This document shows, in pieces, positions 16,457 through 25,886 of a stretch of DNA of 64,000 nucleotides (positions within the stretch are counted from its first letter, which is position 1; the number at the start of each line of letters is the position of its first letter). The position numbers were made by a program, and so were the translations under genes. The stretch comes from Stutzerimonas stutzeri (GTDB lineage: Bacteria; Pseudomonadota; Gammaproteobacteria; Pseudomonadales; Pseudomonadaceae): the NCBI RefSeq assembly GCF_019090095.1, contig NZ_JAGQFP010000001.1:1550001-1614000 (forward strand), in the 5' to 3' direction. Below the pieces are notes generated by a model. The model did not search any database. It was given only the letters and a program-made list of their open reading frames with translations, and was not told the origin of the DNA.

Positions 16457-17752
16457 TCAGATGATGTTGGCGTAGTCGGCCTCGATCCGATCCAGGCTCA
16501 GGTGGTTGAGGAAGTTCGAGAAGCACATCCAGGCCGACAGCGCGTTGAGGTCCTGGAATTGTTGCGGCAGGTACTTGGGCGGAACGACCATGCCCTCCTC
16601 GACCAGCTGGCGCAGGGTACGCATGTCCTCCAGCGTGGTCTTGCCGCAGAACAGCAGCGGAATCTGTTCCAGCTTGCCCTTGCGTACGGCCAGCTGGATG
16701 TAGTTGTAGACCATGATGAAGCCCTTCAGGTAGGACAGGTCCTTGGTGAAGGGCAACCCGCCGGGCAGCGAGCCGCGGAAGACCCGGCTGGCGTTGCTGT
16801 AGCACTCGTCCTCGCCATAGCCCTCGTCACGGAAGAAGGCGAATACCTCGAGGAAGTCCGCGCCCTCTTCGGCCATGTGGATGGCCCGGGTGCGGTTGGT
16901 GAGCTTGCGCAAGCGCGTCGGGTAGGAGGCGAAGGCGATCACCTCCATGAGGATCGCCAGGCCTTCCTGGGTCACGGTCGAGGATGGCGGGCCCTTGGCC
17001 AGGAAGGTACAGATCGGCTGGTTCTGGCCGTTGAGTGTGGTGCCGACGTGCACCAGCCCTTCATGGACTTCCAGCGCGCGCACGTCGCGTTCGTTGAACA
17101 TCGCGTCGCTGCGGATCTTGATGTAGTCGGCGCCGGCCGCGGCGTCCGCAAGGATGCCATCGGACTCGAAGACACGAATCACGCCCTCGCCTTCACCGAA
17201 CACCAGATCCAGCCGGCGCTGCAGCATGTCCACCGCCTGCGGTGCGTTGAGGGTTTTGGCCTCGTCCTTCAGGTCGCCGCGGTCGGCGATGTTGTTGAGG
17301 TAATCGGACAACATCAGCCCGAGATCAGCGAGCGTCGGATCACCTGCATGGAAGGCATCGGACGCCGCGCCGTAGAGCTCCTGGGAAATCAGGCCAAAGT
17401 CGGCGGTGCCGCGCGCTTCGAGCATGCGAATCACCATGCGGTATTCCTTGCACATACGCCGCATGATCTGCCCAACCGGATTGAACTGCCCCAACTGACG
17501 CGTGATATCACGCTCGATGTTCTGGAACTCTTCCTTCTTCGCGCTGGAATCGAAGGACAGCGGACGGCCTTCGTAGTAGGCGCGATCGACCTTCGGCAAC
17601 TCACGTCCGCCGCTGGCGAAGAAGGCTTGGCGAACGTTGTCGTCCCACTTCACCGCATCGAGCACCCGCACCGGGGTTTGCGCCTCGACGATGCGGTCGG
17701 ACAAGCCGCGCACCGTGAGTTGGTATTCGTCCAGGTTGTTACGGGAGTTCAT
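16457..17752 (-). CDS. Flavohemoglobin expression-modulating QEGLA motif protein (DUF1704, putative zinc peptidase)
   Basis: A 431-residue cytoplasmic protein of the QEGLA/DUF1704 family. The name-giving motif is VTQEGLAIL near residue 260. About 30 residues earlier, EVHEGLVHVG (near 228-237) contains H-E-x-x-x-H. This is the zinc-binding arrangement described for MATCAP-type tubulin carboxypeptidases, the eukaryotic members of DUF1704; the bacterial family has no agreed substrate. There is no signal peptide or membrane segment. It is monocistronic, bounded by a bidirectional terminator downstream and about 220 bases from lysS upstream. The family name comes from an early gene-neighbourhood observation and should not be read as a proven role in nitric oxide detoxification. 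Confidence 0.85.
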   Translation of the reverse strand: MNSRNNLDEYQLTVRGLSDRIVEAQTPVRVLDAVKWDDNVRQAFFASGGRELPKVDRAYYEGRPLSFDSSAKKEEFQNIERDITRQLGQFNPVGQIMRRMCKEYRMVIRMLEARGTADFGLISQELYGAASDAFHAGDPTLADLGLMLSDYLNNIADRGDLKDEAKTLNAPQAVDMLQRRLDLVFGEGEGVIRVFESDGILADAAAGADYIKIRSDAMFNERDVRALEVHEGLVHVGTTLNGQNQPICTFLAKGPPSSTVTQEGLAILMEVIAFASYPTRLRKLTNRTRAIHMAEEGADFLEVFAFFRDEGYGEDECYSNASRVFRGSLPGGLPFTKDLSYLKGFIMVYNYIQLAVRKGKLEQIPLLFCGKTTLEDMRTLRQLVEEGMVVPPKYLPQQFQDLNALSAWMCFSNFLNHLSLDRIEADYANII

Positions 17753-17937
17753 CCAAACCTCGTCAGTGATGATCCGTAGCCTTGAGCTTATACATCAGCG
17801 GACCGTCATGGTCCGTGTCCGGTTCGCAGACGGACGCCTCGGGCATGCAATGGTGTCGGCAGCCTTCGGTCGAACTGAACCCATCCAGACAGGTTCGAGA
17901 AGAGCCGTACGCTTGAGGGTCGTACGGCGACTGACTG

Positions 17938-17960
17938 GCCGCCCGGCTAAGCCGAGCGGC
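17938..17960 (-). terminator. Hairpin downstream of lysS, possible terminator
   Basis: GCCGCCCGGC (17938-17947) and GCCGAGCGGC (17951-17960) pair with one mismatch around a TAA loop, 11 bases after the lysS stop. A second hairpin (GCCGTACG 17904-17911 with CGTACGGC 17921-17928) follows. Neither has a U tract on the minus strand, so termination here may need Rho. Confidence 0.4.
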
Positions 17961-17971
17961 GCTCGTTGCTA

Positions 17972-19474
17972 TTACGCTTCGGGACGCATGTGCGGGAACA
18001 GGATCACGTCGCGGATCGACGGCGAGTTGGTCAGCAGCATCACCAGGCGGTCGATGCCGATGCCCTCGCCGGCGGTCGGCGGCATGCCGTATTCCAGTGC
18101 GCGGACGAAGTCGGCATCGAAATGCATGGCTTCGTCATCGCCAGCGTCCTTGTCACGCACCTGCGCATGGAAGCGCTCGGCCTGGTCTTCGGCGTCGTTC
18201 AACTCGGAATAGGCGTTGGCAATCTCGCGCCCACCGATGAACAGTTCAAAGCGGTCGGTGACGCTGGGGTCGTCGTTGCTGCGGCGCGCCAGCGGCGAAA
18301 CCTCGAACGGATAACGGGTGATGAAGGTCGGCTGCTCCAGCTTGTGCTCGACCAGTTCCTCGAAAATCATCACCTGCAGCTTGCCCAGGCCTTCGAAGCC
18401 CAGCACCTTGGCGCCGGCTTTCTTGGCGATCGCACGCGCCTTGTCGATGTCGTTGAGATCATCGGCACTGATGTCCGGGTTGAACTTCAAGATGGAGTCG
18501 AACACCGACAGCCGCGCGAAGGGTTCGCCGAAATGGAACACCTTGTCGCCGTAGGGCACGTCGGTGCTGCCGAGCACCAGCTGCGCCAGCTCGCGGAACA
18601 GCTCCTCGGTCAGGTCCATGTTGTCTTCGTAGTCAGCGTAGGCCTGGTAGAACTCGAGCATGGTGAACTCGGGGTTATGCCGGGTCGAGACGCCTTCGTT
18701 ACGGAAGTTGCGGTTGATCTCGAAGACGCGCTCGAAGCCACCGACCACCAGACGCTTGAGGTAAAGCTCCGGCGCGATGCGCAGGAACATCGGCAGATCC
18801 AGCGCATTGTGGTGGGTTTCGAACGGCTTGGCCGCGGCACCGCCGGGAATGGTCTGCAGCATCGGCGTTTCGACTTCGAGGAAGTCGCGCTCGTTGAGGA
18901 ATTTGCGAATGTGCCCAATGACCTGGGAGCGCACGCGGAACGTGTGGCGGGTTTCTTCGTTGACGATCAGGTCGACATAGCGCTGCCGGTAGCGCTGTTC
19001 GGTGTCGGTCAGACCATGGTGCTTGTCCGGCAGCGGGCGCAGCGACTTGGTCAGCAGGCGCACAGCGGTCATCTCGACGTACAGGTCGCCCTTGCCCGAG
19101 CGTGCCAGGGTGCCTTCGGCGGCGATGATGTCGCCCAGGTCCCAATGCTTGATGGCTTCCAGCGTCTCGGCCGGCAGTGTCTTGCGGTTGACGTAGACCT
19201 GGATGCGTCCGGTCATGTCCTGCAGGACCATGAAGGCGCCGCGGTTGAGCATGATGCGCCCGGCAACCTTCACCGGGATGGCCGCTTCTGCCAGCTCTTC
19301 CTTGGTCTTGTCCGCGTATTTCAGCTGCAGGTCGTTGCAGTAGCTGTCGCGACGGAAGTCATTGGGGAAAACGTTGCCCTTGGCGCGCTCGGCGGCCAGT
19401 TTTTCCTTGCGCTGAAGGATCAGGCTGTTTTCTTCCTCTTGGATAGCGTGCTGGTTCAGCGGTTGTTCGCTCAT
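17972..19474 (-). CDS. lysS: Lysyl-tRNA synthetase, class II
   Basis: A 500-residue class II lysyl-tRNA synthetase that charges tRNA(Lys). The N-terminal OB-fold anticodon-binding domain includes [19 protein letters not shown]. Class II motif 2 is seen in [21 protein letters not shown] and motif 3 in [15 protein letters not shown] near the C-terminus. Length matches the family. The start at 19474 opens with MSEQPLNQ. It lies downstream of prfB on the same strand, the usual prfB-lysS arrangement, with a 181-base gap. Confidence 0.96.
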   Translation of the reverse strand: MSEQPLNQHAIQEEENSLILQRKEKLAAERAKGNVFPNDFRRDSYCNDLQLKYADKTKEELAEAAIPVKVAGRIMLNRGAFMVLQDMTGRIQVYVNRKTLPAETLEAIKHWDLGDIIAAEGTLARSGKGDLYVEMTAVRLLTKSLRPLPDKHHGLTDTEQRYRQRYVDLIVNEETRHTFRVRSQVIGHIRKFLNERDFLEVETPMLQTIPGGAAAKPFETHHNALDLPMFLRIAPELYLKRLVVGGFERVFEINRNFRNEGVSTRHNPEFTMLEFYQAYADYEDNMDLTEELFRELAQLVLGSTDVPYGDKVFHFGEPFARLSVFDSILKFNPDISADDLNDIDKARAIAKKAGAKVLGFEGLGKLQVMIFEELVEHKLEQPTFITRYPFEVSPLARRSNDDPSVTDRFELFIGGREIANAYSELNDAEDQAERFHAQVRDKDAGDDEAMHFDADFVRALEYGMPPTAGEGIGIDRLVMLLTNSPSIRDVILFPHMRPEA

Positions 19475-19655
19475 GGTTTCAAAATGCCTGGATCGATTGG
19501 ATGAATCCTGGGAAGACCGTGCCGGAAAGCTTTCCGCAGCAGGTACTGCCCCGTCTTGGTCGGCTGAAGCCCACCCTACTTGGTATGCAAAGCTGATGCA
19601 GGGTGAGCTTGGCGACGTTGCGCTTCAGCCCACCTCCACTAGCAAACACAGCGGC
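19475..19655. repeat. prfB-lysS spacer with a long imperfect inverted repeat
   Basis: The spacer contains GGCTGAAGC at 19562-19570 and its complement GCTTCAGCC at 19622-19630. The flanking pair CACCCT and AGGGTG lies between them. It could fold into a long hairpin in the prfB-lysS transcript or be a decayed intergenic repeat. No U tract follows. Confidence 0.4.
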
Positions 19656-20751
19656 TTAAAGCCCCTGTTTCAGACTGGCTTCGAGGTACCCGTCGAGGTC
19701 GCCGTCGAGCACTTTCTGACAATCGCTACGTTCCACGCCGGTACGCAGATCCTTGATGCGCGAGTCGTCGAGCACATAGGAGCGAATCTGATGACCCCAT
19801 CCGATATCGGATTTGGTGTCTTCCAGCGCCTGGGAGGCCGCGTTGCGCTTCTGCATTTCCTGCTCGTACAACCGGGCCCGCAGCATTTTCATGGCGGTGT
19901 CCTTGTTGGCGTGCTGGGAACGCTCGTTCTGGCAGGCGACCACGGTGTTGGTCGGTACGTGGGTGATACGTACCGCCGAGTCGGTGGTGTTGACGTGCTG
20001 ACCACCGGCACCGGAGGAGCGGTAGGTGTCGATGCGCAGGTCGGCCGGATTGATCTCGATCTCGACCCGGTCGTCGATCTCGGGCGAGACGAACACGGCC
20101 GAGAATGAGGTGTGGCGGCGCGCGCCTGAGTCGAACGGGCTTTTGCGCACCAGGCGGTGCACGCCGATCTCGGTGCGCAACCAGCCGAAGGCGTACTCGC
20201 CCTTGATATGTACGGTGGCACCTTTGATGCCGGCGACTTCGCCCTCGGACAGCTCGACGATCTCGGCGCTGAAACCGCGCTTGTCGGCCCAACGCAGGTA
20301 CATGCGCAGCAGGATGTTGGCCCAGTCCTGAGCCTCAGTGCCACCGGAACCGGCCTGGATATCGAGGTAGGCGTTGTTGGGGTCCATCTCGCCGCTGAAC
20401 ATGCGGCGGAATTCCAGCCCTTCGAGGATGCCGCGCAGGCGGTCGAGCTCGGCGACGATGTCGTCCACGGCGCTCTGGTCGTCTTCTTCGACAGCCATGT
20501 CGAGCAGGTCGCGGGAATCGGCCAGGCCTCCCTCGAGGTCATCGATGGTTTCGACGATCTGCGCCAGGGTGGCGCGCTCACGGCCCAGGTTCTGGGCGTA
20601 CTCGGGCTTGTTCCAGACGTTCGGGTCTTCGAGTTCGCGGTTTACTTCGACGAGACGATCATGCTTCTGATCGTAGTCAAAGATACCCCCGAATTGACTG
20701 GGTGCGGTCGGACAGGTCCTTGATGCTGTTGAGGATCGGGTTGATTTCCAT
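19656..20751 (-). CDS. prfB: Peptide chain release factor 2, made by programmed +1 frameshift
   Basis: RF2 recognises UGA and UAA stop codons and triggers peptide release. The gene starts at the ATG at 20751 ([13 protein letters not shown]...), runs 24 codons to an in-frame TGA at 20679-20677, then continues in the +1 frame from GAC at 20678 to the stop at 19656, giving 364 residues, the normal RF2 length. The stop recognition tripeptide SPF (RKSPFDSG) and the catalytic GGQ ([10 protein letters not shown]) are both present. The frameshift site is listed separately. Reading the second frame alone from 20768 gives a false N-terminus. lysS follows on the same strand. Confidence 0.96.
20676..20690 (-). 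promoter_or_regulatory. prfB: prfB programmed +1 frameshift site
   Basis: Read on the minus strand, GGGGG (complement of 20686-20690) acts as an internal Shine-Dalgarno just before TAT CTT TGA C. The slippery CTT is followed by the in-frame UGA (20679-20677). When RF2 is scarce the ribosome slips +1 from CUU to UUU and continues with GAC. This matches the classic autoregulatory RF2 site and shows that the gene is intact. Confidence 0.95.
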
Positions 20752-20896
20752 AGGTAGGCAGCTCTCAATCGGACGGTGCGAAAACCGGCGATTATAGCGC
20801 AGCCCCCCGCCGCTGACAGCCCGCCCGGGACCGCCGGTGGCGAAGCATTTCGAACCAGGCGGTAAACGAGGGTGCTGACCGGCCGTCGCGGGGTCG

Positions 20897-21658
20897 TCAG
20901 GCGGAAACGCCGCGCACCTGGTTTTCCAGCTCGGCCTTCAGTTGCGCATCCAGCTTCAGCTGCCGTGCCAGTTCATCGAGGTAGGCACGCTCCATGAACT
21001 GCTCCTCATCCACCATCAGCACGCTGGCCAGATACATTTCAGAGGCCATTTCAGGTGTCGTGGCCGCCGCCGCGACATCCACCGGATCCAGCGGCTTGTT
21101 CAGCTCTGCCTCGAGCCAGCGCCGCACGTCCGGATCATCGGTGAGCTGCGCCAGCTCGGCTTCGATCATCTTGCGCTCCTGGTCATCAACGTGACCGTCG
21201 GCCTTGGCCGCTGCGACCAGCGCTTTGAGAATGCCGCGGCTATGCTCCTCGGCCTGATCCGGTGGCAGCCGATCGACCGTATTGGGCTCGGCTTGTGCCG
21301 CCGTCGCCTGCGCGGTGCCGCCTTGCTGCTGCGCCTGTTGTGCCTGCCAATTGCCGTAGGCCTTGTAGGCGAGCATGCCGAGGGCGGCCAGACCGCCATA
21401 GGTGACCGCCTTGCCACCCAGGCGGCGACCACCGCGGCTGCCCAGCAACATGCCTAGCGCACCGGTTGCCAAGGCCCCGCGCCCCGCACCACCACTGCCG
21501 CCCAGGATGCTGCCCAGCGGCCCACCCGCCCCTGAAAGCATGTCGCCGAGCGAGCCGCCGCTCTTCGCAGCGCCGGGGCGCGCAACGGAGTCCTGCTGCT
21601 TCTGTAGAAGGTCCTGCCCAGACTTGAGCAGTTGATCGAGCAAACCGGTGGTTTTCAT
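20897..21658 (-). CDS. DUF533 / TerB-like tellurite-resistance-fold membrane protein (YebE family)
   Basis: A 253-residue protein. The N-terminal 60 residues are Gly/Ser-rich ([20 protein letters not shown]). A hydrophobic stretch follows ([16 protein letters not shown], then [19 protein letters not shown]), probably one inner-membrane segment. A Gln/Ala-rich linker leads to a C-terminal helical domain (about 135-253) with [23 protein letters not shown], the acidic metal-binding motif of TerB-like folds. The start at 21658 has GCAGGT upstream. Function is unknown; members are envelope-stress associated in some bacteria. It lies 31 bases downstream of the flavin reductase gene on the same strand. 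Confidence 0.85.
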   Translation of the reverse strand: MKTTGLLDQLLKSGQDLLQKQQDSVARPGAAKSGGSLGDMLSGAGGPLGSILGGSGGAGRGALATGALGMLLGSRGGRRLGGKAVTYGGLAALGMLAYKAYGNWQAQQAQQQGGTAQATAAQAEPNTVDRLPPDQAEEHSRGILKALVAAAKADGHVDDQERKMIEAELAQLTDDPDVRRWLEAELNKPLDPVDVAAAATTPEMASEMYLASVLMVDEEQFMERAYLDELARQLKLDAQLKAELENQVRGVSA

Positions 21659-21689
21659 GAAATTACCTGCCTTGAAGGACGGAGCGAAT

Positions 21690-22799
21690 TCAGTCGAGCG
21701 ACTCGGGCAGCTGCCGGATCGGTGTGTTCCGGTGCGCAGCACGCACGTATTGCGCCGGCCAGGGCACCGAGGTGTCGCCCAGATCTTCGGCCGCGTGCAA
21801 CGGCCAGTACGGGTCGCGTAGCAGTTCGCGCGCCAGCAGGATCAGGTCTGCCTGCCCGGTACGCAGGATGTGTTCGGCCTGGACCGCCTCGGTGATCATG
21901 CCGACCGTGCCGGTGGCGATGCCGGCCTCGCGCCGGACCTGCTCGGCGAATTGCGTCTGATAGCCTGGGCCGACGGGGATCTCCGCGTTGGCGGCCGTAC
22001 CGCCGGAGGACACGTCGATCAGATCGACGCCGAGCGCCTTCAGCCGCCGCGCCAGCTCGACGGTCTCTTCGGCATTCCAGCCGTCCTCGACCCAGTCGGT
22101 CGCCGACAAACGGACAAACAGGGGCAACTCCTCCGGCCAGACGGCCCGCACCGCTTCGGTCACATCCAGCAGCAAGCGAATACGATTTTCGAACGACCCA
22201 CCATAGGCATCTTGCCGCTGATTGGAGAGCGGCGAGAGGAACTGGTGGAGCAGGTAGCCATGCGCGGCGTGCACCTCGGCAACCTTGAAGCCAGCCGCCA
22301 GCGCTCGCTCTGCGGCGTGGACGAAGGCCTGGATGACCTCGCTGATCCCGGTTTCGTCCAACGCGGTGGGTACTGCGTGCTCCGGATCGAAGGCGATCGC
22401 CGACGGCCCCACCGGCGTCCAACCACCGGCTGCGATAGGCACGCTCCCGTGCCGCCCCAGCCAGGGTTGCCAGGTACTGGCCTTGCGCCCGGCATGCGCC
22501 AGCTGGATGCCGGCCACCGAGCCCTGCGCTTCGATGAAGCGGGTGATACGCCGCAGTGGCTCGACATGCTCATCGGTCCAGATGCCGAGATCCTCTGGGG
22601 AAATCCGGCCACCGGCCGTTACTGCGGTGGCCTCGATAATGACCAGCCCTGCTCCCCCTACCGCGCGGCTGCCCAGATGCACCAGATGCCAGTCGTTGGC
22701 CATTCCCGCTTTCGCCGAGTATTGGCACATCGGTGAAACGACGATGCGGTTGGGCAAAGTCAGCTGGCGCAGGGTAAGCGGCTGGAAGAGCTGTGTCAT
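21690..22799 (-). CDS. NADH:flavin oxidoreductase, old yellow enzyme family (YqjM/XenA type)
   Basis: A 369-residue FMN enzyme of the thermophilic-like OYE class, which reduces activated alkenes, nitro compounds and other electrophiles with NAD(P)H. The regulatory Cys of this class is in VVSPMCQYS (near residue 25), substrate-binding His residues are in EVHAAHGYLLHQFLSPLSN (near 180) and phosphate-binding residues in GTVGMITEAVQAE and ADLILLARELLRDPYW. It is closer to Bacillus YqjM than to OYE1. The start at 22799 is chosen because the TIM barrel begins at once (MTQLFQPLTLRQLTLPNRIV); the longer frame from 22928 runs into repeat DNA. It likely shares a transcript with the DUF533 gene. Confidence 0.88.
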   Translation of the reverse strand: MTQLFQPLTLRQLTLPNRIVVSPMCQYSAKAGMANDWHLVHLGSRAVGGAGLVIIEATAVTAGGRISPEDLGIWTDEHVEPLRRITRFIEAQGSVAGIQLAHAGRKASTWQPWLGRHGSVPIAAGGWTPVGPSAIAFDPEHAVPTALDETGISEVIQAFVHAAERALAAGFKVAEVHAAHGYLLHQFLSPLSNQRQDAYGGSFENRIRLLLDVTEAVRAVWPEELPLFVRLSATDWVEDGWNAEETVELARRLKALGVDLIDVSSGGTAANAEIPVGPGYQTQFAEQVRREAGIATGTVGMITEAVQAEHILRTGQADLILLARELLRDPYWPLHAAEDLGDTSVPWPAQYVRAAHRNTPIRQLPESLD

Positions 22800-22935
22800 G
22801 GAAACCTCGGCTGCGTGGGATGCGTGTTTTGGACATCCATCAGTACAGACTGTTTCGACCGCTTTGTCCGGCGCACCGGACTTGCCATGACAGCGGTGGA
22901 AGCGTTGCAGCGCATGTGACTTACACACAGCTTCG

Positions 22936-23406
22936 GTGGGAGCGGTCTTGACCGCGAAGGGCCGGCAGCGGCCTCAGGCGTGTGGAAGCAAGGCCAAGGA
23001 GGTCCGTAGCAGCCATGGTGGAGAGCTGCAGGCATTCGGCTGCTAGCTTGCTCCTTCGCGGTCAAGACCGCTCCCACAGGACAGGGGCGATACCGATGCG
23101 CCTGCAGAGCCTGGCTTTCCGGCTCGGGCGTGAACGGAGGTGAAATGCCCAGCTTTCGTGGGAGCGGTCTTGACCGCGATGGGGACCGCAGGACGCTCAG
23201 GAATGCGAGAACAGAGCCAGGGCAGTTAGTCGCGGCCATGTTGGTGAGCTGCAGGCATTCAGCTCCTTGCTTGCCTTTTTCGCGGTCAAGACCGCTCCCA
23301 CAGGACAGCGGTACGGTCCCCATGCGCTTGCAGCGCCAGGCTTTCCGCCTCGGGTATGGTCCCCGCTTAAATGCCCGGCATTCGTGGGAGCGGTCTTGAC
23401 CGCGAT
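22936..23406. repeat. Tandem REP/BIME array, two ~224-bp units plus a partial third
   Basis: Five copies of GTGGGAGCGGTCTTGACCGC (internal GCGGTC-TT-GACCGC palindrome) alternate in orientation: forward at 22936, 23158 and 23384, reverse ending at 23077 and 23301. Successive same-strand copies are 222-226 bases apart and the spacers are also alike (GAGCTGCAGGCATTC occurs twice), so the whole inverted pair has been duplicated in tandem. The array fills most of the 683-base gap between the flavin reductase start (22799) and the molybdopterin oxidoreductase stop (23483); no gene is seen there. Confidence 0.9.
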
Positions 23407-23482
23407 GGGTACGGCAGAAAACTCAGGCGTATACGAGCGAGGCCAGCACGGCCATCAGCCGCCCGCCAGACTGCCGATCGCT

Positions 23483-25585
23483 CTAAGCCGCCTCAACCCA
23501 CACCGGCACACCGTTGAGCGCCGCATTGCCGGACAACGCATCGAGCTGGCGCTCGTCGGTCAGGTCATTGGCGCTCGCGCCCGGCTGACGACTGGCGATG
23601 TCCAGTTGAACCCCAGGGCGACCGTGGCCCCAGCCGTGGGGCAGGCTGACCACGCCTGGCATCATCTCGTCGCTGACGGCGATCTCCACTTCAATCATGC
23701 CGACCCGCGAACGCACCCGCACACGCTGCCCGTCCTGCAGGTGCAGTCGATTCAGGTCCGCCGGGTTCATCAACAGCTGGTGTCGCGGCTTGCCCTTCAC
23801 CAGCCGATGATAGTTGTGCATCCAGGAATTGTTGCTACGCACGTGCCGGCGGCCAATCAAAAGCAGCTGCTGGTCCGTTCCGGATGCCACCGGCATCGAC
23901 GCGAAGCGCTGCACGTCGCCGAGAAACAGTGCCGGCGCGGCCTGCACGCGCTGGTTGGCGGTCTTCAGGCGCCCAGTCAGGTTCGCCTTGAGGGCGCCGA
24001 GATCGAGCCCATGCGGATAATCGCGCAGTCTGGCGAGACTCAGCGCCCGCTCGCTCTTGTCTCCATAGGGCCCAGCACGCAGACCAAGATCGATCATCTG
24101 CTCGGGGGCGATCGTAGGCTTGAGCTCGGCGCCGGTGCGTGCCGCGAACGCGCGGGCCAGACCGACGAAGATTTCCCAGTCGTGCAGCGCACCGGCCGGC
24201 TTGGTCAACACCGCTTTATTGAAGCGGGTGACGTTGCGTACAGCGAACAGATTGAAGGTGGTGTCGTAATGATCATGCTCCAGCGGTGCCGTGGGCGGCA
24301 GGATCAGGTCGGCATAGCGAGTGGTTTCGTTGATATAGAAATCGACGCTGAGCATAAACTCCAGCCCGTCCAGCGCCTGCTCCAGCTGCCGGCCGTTGGG
24401 TGTGGACAGCACGGGGTTGCCGGCGACCGTCACCAGCGCGCGAATCTGCCCCTCCCCTTCGGTGAGCATCTCCTCGGCCAGCGCCGACACCGGCAGCTCC
24501 CCGCCGTATTCCGGCAAGCCTGAGACCCGGCTTTGCCAGCGGTTGAAGTGCCCACCGGAAGTATTCGCCACCAGGTCCACCGCAGGCTCGGTACAGAGCG
24601 CACCGCCGACGCGGTCCAGATTGCCGGTGACCAGATTGATCGATTGCACCAGCCACTGGCACAGCGTACCGAAGGCCTGGGTCGACACACCCATGCGCCC
24701 GTAACAGACTGCCTTGTCCGCCGCCGCGAAATCGCGTGCGAGCTGCCGGATCTGCTCGGCCGGCACACCGCAGCGCAGGCTCATGGCCTCGGCCGTGAAC
24801 GGCGCCACCGCCGCGCGCAGCTCATCCAGCCCGTCCACTGGCAGGTGACTGGTGCGGGTCAGCCCTTCGGCGAACAGCGTATGAAGTAGGCCGAAGAGCA
24901 ACGCCGCATCCTCACCAGGACGAACGAACAGATGCTGGTCTGCCATCGCGGCCGTCTCGCTGCGCCGCGGATCGACCACCACCAGCTTGCCGCCACGCGC
25001 CTGCAGCGCCTTCAAGCGCTTTTCAACATCGGGCACGGTCATGATGCTGCCGTTGGAGGCCAGCGGATTGCCGCCGAGAATCAGCATGAAGTCGGTGTGG
25101 TCGATGTCCGGGATCGGAATCAGCAGGCCATGGCCGTACATCATCAGGCTGGTCAGGTGATGCGGCAGCTGATCGACCGAGGTGGCGGAGAAGCGGTTGC
25201 GGGTTTTCAGCTGACCGAGAAAGTAGTTGCTGTGGGTCATCAACCCGTAGTTATGCACGCTGGGGTTGCCCTGGTAGACCGCCACCGCGTTGTTACCGTG
25301 GCGCTCGCGGATCTGCGCCAGGCGCTCGGCGACCAGCGCAAAGGCTTCGTCCCACTCGATGGCCTGCCACTCGCTGCCGACACGGCGCATCGGGTGACGC
25401 AGGCGATCCGGGTCGTTCTGGATATCCTGTAGCGCGACCGCTTTGGGGCAGATGTGGCCACGGCTGAAGCTGTCCTCCGGATCTCCCTTGATGGAAACGA
25501 TCTGCTCATCGCGGGTTTCGATGGTCAGGCCACAGATGGCCTCGCACAGGTGGCAGGCACGGTGATGCCGGGTCGTTTCGCTCAT
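23483..25585 (-). CDS. Molybdopterin-dependent oxidoreductase (DMSO reductase superfamily)
   Basis: A 700-residue catalytic subunit. An N-terminal 4Fe-4S site is seen as CHLCEAICGL (Cys 11, 14, 18) followed by GHICPKA (near residue 46). The molybdopterin-guanine dinucleotide domains follow (ILGGNPLASNG, VVVDPRRSETAAMADQHLFVRPGEDAALL, LILPPTAPLEHDHYDTTFN) and a C-terminal cap with LRVRSRVGMIEVEI-like strands. There is no twin-arginine signal, so the enzyme is cytoplasmic. No electron-transfer or membrane subunits, cofactor genes or FdhD lie nearby, so its partner and substrate are unknown; it resembles orphan formate-dehydrogenase-like proteins. The start at 25585 has CCGGAG 7-12 bases upstream. 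Confidence 0.87.
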   Translation of the reverse strand: MSETTRHHRACHLCEAICGLTIETRDEQIVSIKGDPEDSFSRGHICPKAVALQDIQNDPDRLRHPMRRVGSEWQAIEWDEAFALVAERLAQIRERHGNNAVAVYQGNPSVHNYGLMTHSNYFLGQLKTRNRFSATSVDQLPHHLTSLMMYGHGLLIPIPDIDHTDFMLILGGNPLASNGSIMTVPDVEKRLKALQARGGKLVVVDPRRSETAAMADQHLFVRPGEDAALLFGLLHTLFAEGLTRTSHLPVDGLDELRAAVAPFTAEAMSLRCGVPAEQIRQLARDFAAADKAVCYGRMGVSTQAFGTLCQWLVQSINLVTGNLDRVGGALCTEPAVDLVANTSGGHFNRWQSRVSGLPEYGGELPVSALAEEMLTEGEGQIRALVTVAGNPVLSTPNGRQLEQALDGLEFMLSVDFYINETTRYADLILPPTAPLEHDHYDTTFNLFAVRNVTRFNKAVLTKPAGALHDWEIFVGLARAFAARTGAELKPTIAPEQMIDLGLRAGPYGDKSERALSLARLRDYPHGLDLGALKANLTGRLKTANQRVQAAPALFLGDVQRFASMPVASGTDQQLLLIGRRHVRSNNSWMHNYHRLVKGKPRHQLLMNPADLNRLHLQDGQRVRVRSRVGMIEVEIAVSDEMMPGVVSLPHGWGHGRPGVQLDIASRQPGASANDLTDERQLDALSGNAALNGVPVWVEAA

Positions 25586-25886
25586 CGCAGGCTCCGGAGG
25601 ATTGTTCTTCTAATCGCCTCACTCTAGGCCAGCACCGAGCGCGCGCCAATCATGCACGACGAGGCAAATAGGGCTCGATTCAGATCACCGATCTTGCCCG
25701 AAAAGCCCGTAGGGGCCAGGCGTCAAAGAGCGACTCTGCCGACGCCGGGTCGACAGGCACGGACTGGACATCGAGGTCTAACGAGCGACCGCTCTTACAG
25801 CGCGGGATAAGGCGCTCGCGATCAAGACCGGCGCACCAGCGGCTCACCGACGGTCGACCAATACTGAAAACAGCCGGCCGATTCGC
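25586..25886. other. Intergenic region with a degenerate REP-like copy
   Basis: No protein-like frame is visible in these 301 bases between the molybdopterin oxidoreductase and recJ. Around 25813-25835, CGCTCGCGATCAAGACCGGC is a decayed form of the palindrome found in the 22.9-23.4 kb array. Nothing else stands out. Confidence 0.5.

Noticed and set aside
20676..20768. prfB as a frameshifted pseudogene or as starting at 20768 in the second frame
   Set aside because: The in-frame UGA sits in the classic internal Shine-Dalgarno/CUU-UGA-C context, and the combined product has normal RF2 length and motifs.
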